A DNA stretch of 64,000 nt, taken from positions 36,271,522 through 36,335,521 of the forward strand of contig NC_061862.1 of assembly GCF_907164915.1 (NCBI RefSeq). Reading direction: 5' to 3'. Origin of the DNA: Impatiens glandulifera (lineage: Eukaryota > Streptophyta > Magnoliopsida > Ericales > Balsaminaceae). Numbering within the stretch: position 1 is the first letter of the stretch; each line of letters begins with the position of its first letter. Of this stretch, positions 56,128 to 64,000 are shown one piece after another. The notes below the pieces were generated by a model. The model was not told the DNA's origin. It made no database searches and was given only the letters and a program-made list of their open reading frames with translations. The translations under genes were made by a program, and so were the position numbers.

Positions 56128-56367
56128 GTGACCACTTTTTAGAACCCACCAAGGAAAACCAGTGGTAAGAGTCGGCTTAAGAGACCAAAAGGTCACGGGT
56201 TCGATTCCATATGGAAGCGTTTTAAGTTTAAACGGGGAGGGAGGCATAGTTGTGGGGGTGTTTTAAACTCAAAACTTTTTCAGATAAAATCGAACCCGTG
56301 ACATTTTGTTATCTTAATTCGACTCTTACCATTGGGCTATCTTGGTGGAGTTAAAAAATGTGGCCAC
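56128..56367. repeat. Fold-back SINE element, U2 copy
   Basis: 240 bp copy of 13,553-13,793, ends GTGACCAC and GTGGCCAC. A and B boxes kept in both arms. Predates the duplication. Confidence 0.7.
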
Positions 56368-56400
56368 AAGTGGGTTAAGCATATATATCCCGCAAATAAC

Positions 56401-56488
56401 TAGGCGCAGAACTTGCCGTTTGACGGACTCGAATATATGACCTCTTAAGGAGGCAGGGGATATACATCTATTGTTGTCGCTAGGCTAG
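56401..56488 (-). mobile_element. Second SINE-like fragment, U2 copy
   Basis: Copy of 13,826-13,912. Confidence 0.45.
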
Positions 56489-56497
56489 AAGAAGAGA

Positions 56498-56555
56498 TTT
56501 TTATTAATATTATTATGAGTTTGAAAATTGAAAAGGCTTTTGATTACTATTTTAC
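56498..56555 (+). repeat. Remnant of the 3' LTR end of C2
   Basis: TATTATTATGAGTTTGAAAA and TGATTACTATTTTAC match the C LTR end, as in U1. Confidence 0.6.
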
Positions 56556-56809
56556 TCTCATAAGCTAGTGTAGGTCTTTTCAAATACATACTTGGAGAAT
56601 TGGAAACACATAAGATTTACTCTACTCAATATCCAACCAGAATTAGATTTCCGAGTTTTATTGAATAACCCAAACATGTTGGCTTTCTAAACCCTATCAT
56701 ATCTTACCGGATGCAAGATCGATTTATCATAAATTATCCATCAAAGAGATATAAATGAAGAGCAACGATAATCAGTGAAAAGGGACATCATGAAAAGAGA
56801 TATATATCA

Positions 56810-57993
56810 TCAAAGAGATATAAACCACGATTTGGACAACGAAATCAAACATATATGAAAAATGAAATAACGTACAGTGGGTTTAGGGTTTAGGGTTTAG
56901 GGCGGCGAATGAAGCAGCTAGCTGGCTATGAGGTTGAAGATGAAGAAATTCAGAGGAAGATTTTCCTGACCTTCGTTTGATAAACAGTCTAAGCAATCAG
57001 CATGGCTAGCGATATACATACGCTGCGCTCAGCCATTTCTCTCTCTACTGTCTTTCTTACAAATTTAAATTCAAATTAAAAATTATAAAAGAATAAATAA
57101 AAATGGGATTGTCTTTTCTTTTACCAAATTGCGCTCACACTTATTAACTCATTTTAGTGTAAGCTTTTGTCACTTAATCACTATTTTTAATAAAAGTTTC
57201 CAATCCTAAATAATACCCAAAGTGTTCATTTACATTTTCATATTCTTCCATTTTTTCCTCGTAAAACTTTTTTTCTAAGACAACAAATATCACAATCTTT
57301 TCAAATAAAATAATTTATGTAGGTATTTATATAAGTATGACATATATTTATATAATTGTTATTAACCATAACAATCAAAATTACCGTATTTAATAGAAGG
57401 TACCTATATTATATATTACATGTCACATTTTACCTAGTAAACAAAATATAAACACCACTTAATATTTCATATTGAATTAGAGTGTGTTTGCATTAACAAC
57501 GTAAGAGAGAACATCGATGTTATTTTAGACAAATTTGCTAACAATTATCTATCTTTTTCAATATTATTGAGCTAGTTGATTAAATTAATTATACCCATAG
57601 ACAAAAAGGGTGAACAGCTAAATTATTTTAATTTAAAGACGATAAAGACAATAGACTTTTACTTAAAAGTGTTTAAAAAAAAGAGGAATAAAAGATAAGT
57701 TCAATATTACAATTACATATATCAATAATTTCAAGTTCGCTTTAATTGACATATGTAACCTTTTTTTTGCAAACTTCTCTATCAAACCGAATAAAATGTT
57801 TTAAGATACTAGTCATTTTTCAGTTTTGAAAAGTCGTCACTTATCTTAAAACAAAGAAAAGTAAGAAATTATGGGCAAGTGTTCAGTCACATTTAGGGAA
57901 TACTTATACTACTTCGTCTACAAAACATTACGGGGAGGACAGTAACAAAGCGCATAAACGGTGCACCGTAAGTGTTTGTCGGAAGATAATCTC
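56810..57993. repeat. U2 copy of the 1.5-kb repeat, 5'-shortened
   Basis: Matches 14,637-15,848 and 31,450-32,608. Left part deleted (14,219-14,637 of U1 missing) with filler AGAGATATATATCATCAAAG. U2 has one copy and no M or T, so the M/T insertion is specific to U1 or was lost here. Confidence 0.7.
56882..56902 (+). repeat. Interstitial plant telomere repeat (TTTAGGG)x3
   Basis: Three perfect TTTAGGG units inserted between CGTACAGTGG and CGGCG. The two U1 copies of this site (about 14,690 and 31,505) have no such insert. Could be a telomerase or template patch at a repaired break, or a telo-box expansion. Confidence 0.85.
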
Positions 57994-58460
57994 TACTCAT
58001 TAATATATTGTTGAGAAAATATTTAATATAAACACACGATAAAAGAAAATATAAAAAAAATGTGGTCAATAATAACAAAGAACACAATATATAACAGGCT
58101 TCGGCCAACAATGCCTACATCATCGGGGAGTCGTCAATTCTATTATTTCCATGGAATATTGGTCCAAGTAACTCTATATTAAAATGTCTATTTATAGGAG
58201 TACATTAAAAACCTAAAAGACTAAACTACTATTATAAGTCCAATAAAAGTTTAAAGCTCATAATATATAAACTCTAATAAAATATGAGTCAAAGCCAACA
58301 TATATTTAACATCAAATTTTTGATTTTGCCATTCAAAAATTTGTGAGCTCTAAACTATTTCGTAATTTTATTTTTATATTTTCTATATTTTTGAGAGATA
58401 CGAAAAAAATAAGAACCGTGTTAACGAAATATAGATAATGATATAAGTTAATAATTTTTA
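57994..58460. other. AT-rich spacer left of the Mutator-like element, U2
   Basis: Copy of 32,609-33,071. No gene. Confidence 0.45.
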
Positions 58461-59492
58461 GGGCAAATTATATGGCCGACCCAAATTAGATTGTTTACTT
58501 CTAGTCTTTAAATTTTTTTTTTTTTTAAAACAAATAACCCTTTAGATTTTTAAAAAAATCACCCTTTAGATTTTTAAAAAGGATCACGAATGACTCATCT
58601 GTCAATTTTTACGTTAGGTTTAACGGCTCTAACAAAAATCATCGCTGCCAATTTCTTTTTCTTATTTCCTCATGCTGCCACCACAACCACCGCTTGTTGC
58701 GGTTACATAGTCAATTTGAGCAAGGACATAATAATTGTTTTCCACCACCACCTTTTTCAAGGCCTCATTAATCAATACATTCGTCTCTTTTAATCTCTTT
58801 TGCTATCACCTCTAACTTCTAAAACGTTTCGTTCTGCTCACTTTCACAACCTCCACTTGAGCCATCACAGTCGTCACTCTCATCTCCGTCAGCCTGTCTC
58901 ATTCCTCAATTTTCTCTCTCTCTCATCGATTGAATTCCTCTTTAGAAATAGTTATTTGTGTCCCGATTTAGATGTGAAACAATTCATTCGCATCGTCGAG
59001 CTCCAACGTCACCTCTTTCACAGACATAATATTCACAACTTTCACTTTCTCAATTTTCTCTTGCGGATATCCAATCTCGGGTTGAGTTTGTGATTTGAAG
59101 CCTTTAGCAAGTTCGGGATGATACTCGCTCTTCAAGGAATTTAATTTCTTAGCAGACTCTTCGATGTAAGATTTATAAGTTTTCTGATTAAGGATGTTCT
59201 TTTCCGCAAAGATCTTCACTTTCACTTCAAGCAAATGGTTACCAACGATTCGCGAAGTTCGGTGATTTCGTCTGAAATATCTCTAGCTTTTGCAACATTC
59301 AATCAACACGAACTCCGCTTCAGACAAGATCTTGGCGTTGACAATTTTCTAGAGGGGTTAGACATAATAAAAGAAATTGACAAAAGGGCCATTTGTGACT
59401 CTTTTTAAAATTTGAGGGACGATTTATTTTAAAAATTAATTTAAAGGTTAAAGTAAGCGATTAGATTAATTGTAGGCTCATTTAATTTTCCC
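58461..59492. mobile_element. Mutator-like element, U2 copy
   Basis: Copy of 33,072-34,088 with the same inverted ends. Flanking 9-mers TAATTTTTA and TATCTTTTA. A short repeat (CACCCTTTAGATTTTTAAAA) is doubled inside the left arm. The minus-strand coding-like frame is kept at 59,234-58,968. Confidence 0.65.
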
Positions 59493-59605
59493 TATCTTTT
59501 ATATGTATTTGATGCGTCTTAATTCGACTCGCCATGTATCCTAGTTCTAATTAAAACAAACCGTTTTTTTTTACTTCTCACAATTAATTATAATTATCCT
59601 CATAG

Positions 59606-59730
59606 CCCCACCAAGGTAACATAGTGAAAAGAGTCGACTTAAGAGACTAGAAGGTCAAGGATTCGATTTCATCTTGAAGCGTTTTAAGTTTAAGTAGGGG
59701 TAATGGTTGTGTGTCATGCTAATTCTTCTT
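59606..59730 (+). mobile_element. tRNA-derived SINE, U2 copy
   Basis: Copy of 34,203-34,330. A box TAGTGAAAAGAG, B box GGATTCGATTT. Confidence 0.6.
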
Positions 59731-60580
59731 TAATTCCAAAAAAATTATAACTATCCTCATGACACATAGATCAATACTAATTTCTAGACGTGCATGCATA
59801 TTAATATGAAATATGAAATTGTATTATAAACAAGATTGATGTTTACAATTGATTAATAATGCTTCTAATAGGTTTAACGTGATCTTCTATCAACCTAGCT
59901 AGGACAAGCTCACTTAATGGCGAAATCATATTCTAATTTTTTTAGAGCCTCTATTTTTTCTCCAATACTCTATACATGATCGATTATGGGATAAGCCCAC
60001 GGGCTAGGACAGTCCACTCTAAGGCAACTCATTTATTTAAACAAAATAAAAGATTTAGGTAATTTACAGGAAATTTGACGAAATGACCCTATTAAGATGT
60101 GAAATTTGAAAAATAACCAAGGTCAATAATGTTTAAAAAAATGATATTTTAAGCCAGTGAAATGTCCATATTGTCTTTAATATCCCTTTTTGGGAGTTTT
60201 GGGGTGTCAAATTTCTTCTGTTCATCTTCTCCCTCTCTCTAAATCCTAAACATCAGTAGTAACGTTTTACGTTCATCCCCACGACTGTCAAACTTCTCGT
60301 TCAACATCAGTAGTGGTTTCTCCCTCACTCATTGCATTGATCCTTAAATATCTCTTTTGCATTCTTCCTGAATCTCTCTTTCGCATTCTCCCTCTCCAAC
60401 TTCCTGTTCAACATCAATAGCGGTTTCTCCCTCACTCACTACATTTTCAATGGGTATGTTAAATGTGAATTTTATGTTATAATTGGTTTGTGGCGATCAT
60501 GTATGTATTTGTTAGTGACATGAATACTATGGATCGTAAAGAATATTATAGTTGTTTCGTCACAATTATATATGTATTGG
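59731..60580. other. Spacer, U2
   Basis: Copy of 34,331-35,160. No gene. Confidence 0.45.
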
Positions 60581-60581
60581 T

Positions 60582-60644
60582 TCGTGACACAAATTATATA
60601 GTGCACGACGCAAATTGTATAGTTTGTCCCGCGAATTGTGTAAT
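60582..60644. repeat. 21-bp minisatellite, three units
   Basis: Three units against six in U1 (35,177-35,302). Confidence 0.75.
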
Positions 60645-60887
60645 ATTATCCATTCACTATTTTCAATTATTTTCAACTGCAGCTCATAAAGTAATTATTT
60701 TCTATGATGGAGAGTGGTTATAGAAATTGATGATCCTGGTGTATTCCTGAATCCTGATGTTTTAGTAGAATGTCTTTGAAAGTCAAAATGATATATTAGT
60801 AAATAAAATAGAAGAATGAGAAAAATTCTCATGTTTGCGTCTGAATGAGGGGTTAGTAATTGGGTTGCTAGTACCGGAGTAGCACTT

Positions 60888-62855
60888 TGTTGGGTCAAAT
60901 TATTTTGACTAAGTGTTGAAATAATTTAACCATTGGAATTTTGATGATGAAATGACTTATGCGTTTTGATGCAGGTGTATCGAAATCATATTTCATAAGA
61001 CTATGTTCTAATGAGGCTCATTAGACCGATTTTGGCATTAGATGCATAGAATTAGACGTGCAGTCTAACTCAACGGAGTTAGACGTGCAGTCTAATGAAT
61101 GCATAGAATTAGACGTGCAGTCTAACTCAACGGAGTTAGACGTGCAGTCTAATGAATGCATAGAATTAGACGTGTAGTCTAACTCAACGGAGTTAGACGT
61201 GCAGTCTAATGAATGCATAGAATTAGACGTGCAATCCAATTTTCAGCAGAGTTAGACGTGCAGTCTAATAAATTATCGAATTAGATGTGTAGTCTAATAG
61301 ATATTTGGAATTAGACGTGCATTCTAACTCAGCGGAGAAGACGTGCAGTCTAATATATATACGGAATTAGACGTGCAGTCTAACTCAGCGGAGTTAGACG
61401 TGCAGTCTAATATATTTGCAATTAGACGGATAGTCTAATGTATATGGAATTAGACGAACAGTCTAATATATTTGCGGAATTAGACGTGCAGTCTAACTCA
61501 GCGGAGTTAGACGTGCAGTTTAATATTTGTGCGGAATTAGACGTGCAGTCTAACTCAGTGGAGTTAGACGTGCAATCTAATAGATTGTGAAAGTTAGACG
61601 TGAGTCTAACTCCTTCAGACAAGTCTGAGCTAGAACCGGAATTAAACGTGCAGGTTAATGGTTAGTGAATGATTAGACGGGTAGTCTAATGCATTGTGAA
61701 AGTTAGACGTGAGTCTAATGTATTCAGACAAGTCTGAGTTAGAACCGGAATTAGACGTGTAGTCTAACTCAGTGGAGTTAGACATGTAGTCTAATGATTA
61801 TTGGATAATTAGATGGGTAGTCTAATTAGTGAAAGTTAGACGTAAGTCTAACTCCTTCAGACAAGTCTGAAGTGATTGTAATTAGACGTAAGTCTAATTC
61901 TATTAGACCAGACAGACGGTCTAATAGACTCTGTTTTTAGACGGGAATATTTGAATTTCATTAGACTGATTTTCACAATCCGTCTAACTGAAATACGTCT
62001 AATGCTCAGCTTAAGCAGTATGCTTGAAGCTAGCACCCGCCTACCCACGTGCTATAGCTGTACCCTACTCCTGCTCCACTTTCTAGTGAAGATTAGTACA
62101 ACAACTATATGCAACCAACCAACGAATGCCACATAAGAGAATTTTCCTCATATTACTTGTTTTGCAGGTACATTCCTGATGGAATATTCGGCGCACTACC
62201 AGTTGTTGTACGGCCACGATCCTTGTGTTCAGAACCTGCTGTGTACAATGGAGGCTTTCCAATGGAAGAGTGCTACGTATCATTCTAAAAGATTCGACCG
62301 TTAGCTCCTGCTCAGTATTTAACAAATCTTAAGGACATCGGACAATCTGTCTTACGAACTGCCAATTTTTACATTCTTGTTTGCTGATATTCAAGAGAGA
62401 GAAATTAAGCCTTTGAATATTCATACTATGAAGTTGCTTTCCTGATTGTACTGTGTGTGAATCAAGAGAGAGCTGGAATCAAAAACACTTTTAGCTGAGT
62501 GATATTCTTCATCTTGTAATTGAACAGAGTGTGTTCTGTTCAATAGTGAGCTAAATGTGTGCAAACTGGTAAATCCATCCGGTGGTTGGAAAAAGGGGGG
62601 TGACGTAGAAGAGTTTCTCCGAACATCCATAAACAAGCAGCTGTGTTATTTTTTTTTCTGTCATCTTTTCATCTTTCATCTTGAGCGTCAAACCCAAGTA
62701 AACAATTCCGCCTTGAATCTGTTTCAAGTATTTACAAGTGTTTGCGTAGAATAGAAAACGAACTAAATCTCTAACAGGATTTCTTTCAACCCGTTTTTCA
62801 TAAGCCTTTATCCATAGCTAGACCCCCGTCTCTATCGATAAAGATGATCTTATCA
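60888..62855 (+). repeat. 5' LTR of copia element E2
   Basis: TGTTGGGTCAAATT to TTATCA, 1968 bp. Left flank GTAGCACTT matches the left flank of E1 (GTAGAACTT). Array at about 61,035-61,925; hairpin module from 62,574 with a damaged first stem. Confidence 0.9.
61035..61925. repeat. Palindromic tandem array in E2 5' LTR
   Basis: Starts with four regular 73-base-type units (AGACGTGCAGTCTAACTCAA then CGGAGTTAGACGTGCAG and a GAATGCATAGAATT linker), more homogeneous than elsewhere in the array, then the common irregular part. Confidence 0.85.
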
Positions 62856-62857
62856 TA

Positions 62858-62870
62858 TGGTATCAGAGCC
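62858..62870 (+). promoter_or_regulatory. tRNA-Met primer-binding site of E2
   Basis: TGGTATCAGAGCC, two bases after the LTR. Confidence 0.9.
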
Positions 62871-62904
62871 TTGTTTCTATTCTCAAGCATCAAGAACCTG
62901 AAGC

Positions 62905-64000
62905 ATGTCTATCATCAATGAAATTCCTATTCTGTCAAAGGACAACTGCGAATATTGGATGATGAGAATGCAAGCTCACTTGGTTGCTCTTGACTATGAT
63001 ATGTTGAGCGTTATTACTGATGGCCCCATAAAGATTTTGAAGCCAAGAAGTGAGTGGACCTCTGAAGATAAGATGACCAACAACCTGGATAATGTTGTTA
63101 AGAATATTTTGTACTAGTCGATCAACATGAATGTGTTCTATGAAATCAAGTCATGTTCCTCTGCTAAAGAGATATTGGATAAGCTGAATCAGACCTACGG
63201 TAGAGGTATTCAAGCAAAGAAGGACTAGAAATTGTTCATATGCAATGAAAACAAATCCAGATGGGCCGATAATGATTCAGAGGAATCTCCTGCAGAAAAA
63301 GAGAATGAAGTTACCACATGTCTGATGGCAGATGACCAATCCAAGGTAAATAATATCTCTGCACCAGAATTTACAAACGAGGAGTTAACTAATGCATTCA
63401 ATGAAATGGCTATTGAGTACAAGAAGTTAACGGACTCTTTTTATGAAATGAAAGTTAAATATGAATCAATTGTTCTTCCCTCCAACAAAGAATCTGAATC
63501 AAACGTTTTTTATGAAAACTTAATAGAGATTTCATCTGAGAATGAGATGCTTAAAGAACATATTCAAATTCTTTCATCTGAAAACAAGAGATTAAACTAT
63601 GTAGTTAGTGCATGGACAAGATCAGAAGATGCTGTCAAACATCAGATCAGCATATTGAAACCTGATGGATCCAGATCCGGATTGGGATTTGACAGCAATG
63701 ACCCTAACTTGTCATGCAAAAAGTCCAACTAATCTGACAAGTTTAAGCCAATAAGTTTTGTCAAAGGGAGTATGACTAACATTGAATTAGATCCTATCCA
63801 TGAAGAAGTTGCTTTCAAAAATGAAATAGTTTATGTTCCGCCTACTGTTAGCTAGCTTAAGAATAAGCTAGATGCAGCTAATAAGTCTGGCAAGTTAAAA
63901 CCTGACTCTAAGTCAAGGAGTTTTAAAAGAAAATCTTCTTCGAGAGTTAAAGGATCAGTGGCTAGCAGAAAGTCGTCTGCTAAGTCAAAAACATACGCAT
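62905..64000 (+). pseudogene. Copia gag of E2, runs off the window
   Basis: Same structure as E1 gag, including the missing second half of UBN2 and zinc knuckle. ATG 62,905. In-frame TAG at 63,115 and 63,226, both where E1 has CAG, a TAA at 63,730 where E1 has TCA, and a TAG near 63,855 where E1 has TGG. The E1 stops at 38,728 and 38,749 are not present here, so the two copies decayed independently. Confidence 0.85.

Overview
The window is nuclear DNA of a flowering plant, most likely a eudicot. It is AT-rich, and almost every recognisable piece is a decayed transposable element: Ty1/copia LTR retrotransposons with tRNA-Met-type primer sites (TGGTATCAGAGC), tRNA-derived SINEs, a Mutator-like inverted-repeat element, one F-box gene remnant and one patch of the plant telomere repeat TTTAGGG. 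No rRNA or functional tRNA gene and no clearly intact cellular gene was found. Species cannot be told from the sequence.

Layout. The window holds a tandem segmental duplication whose unit boundaries are copies of one copia family, called E here. E0 contributes only its 3' end (1-2269), E1 is full length (35,547-46,172), and E2 contributes its 5' end (60,888-64,000). Between them lie unit U1 (2270-35,546) and unit U2 (46,173-60,887). Both units carry, in the same order: a spacer, a truncated copia element G (LTR, gag, start of protease), a GC-rich tract, a long AT-rich spacer, an F-box pseudogene on the minus strand, a copia element C cut at the reverse-transcriptase active site by a fold-back/SINE cluster, a Mutator-like element with a possible captured gene fragment, a SINE and a 21-bp minisatellite. 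E1 has no matching target-site duplication. The sequence before E1 matches the sequence before E2, and the sequence after E1 matches the sequence after E0. This is what unequal crossing-over between two E copies would leave.

U1 alone holds about 15.3 kb of extra DNA (15,849-31,130) between two copies of a 1.5-kb direct repeat. It consists of M, a 5'-truncated minus-strand copia element, and T, a 12.7-kb SIRE-like copia element lying in M's LTR.

The most unusual content is the stretch between pol and the 3' LTR in E and T. E has one and T has three related open reading frames that share an N-terminal domain of about 210 residues. The third in T runs on into a charged coiled-coil tail for a single frame of 973 codons. 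All three T copies have a TATA-like box and pyrimidine-rich leader of their own, so they look like separately expressed genes carried by a retrotransposon. The LTRs of E, G and T, otherwise unlike, share a module of three predicted RNA hairpins whose first stem covaries. E LTRs carry long arrays of the palindrome TTAGACGTGCAGTCTAA.

Nothing here looks active: zinc knuckles, protease sites and YVDD boxes are variously mutated, and stops are common, several in the CAG-to-TAG form expected from decay of CHG-methylated DNA.
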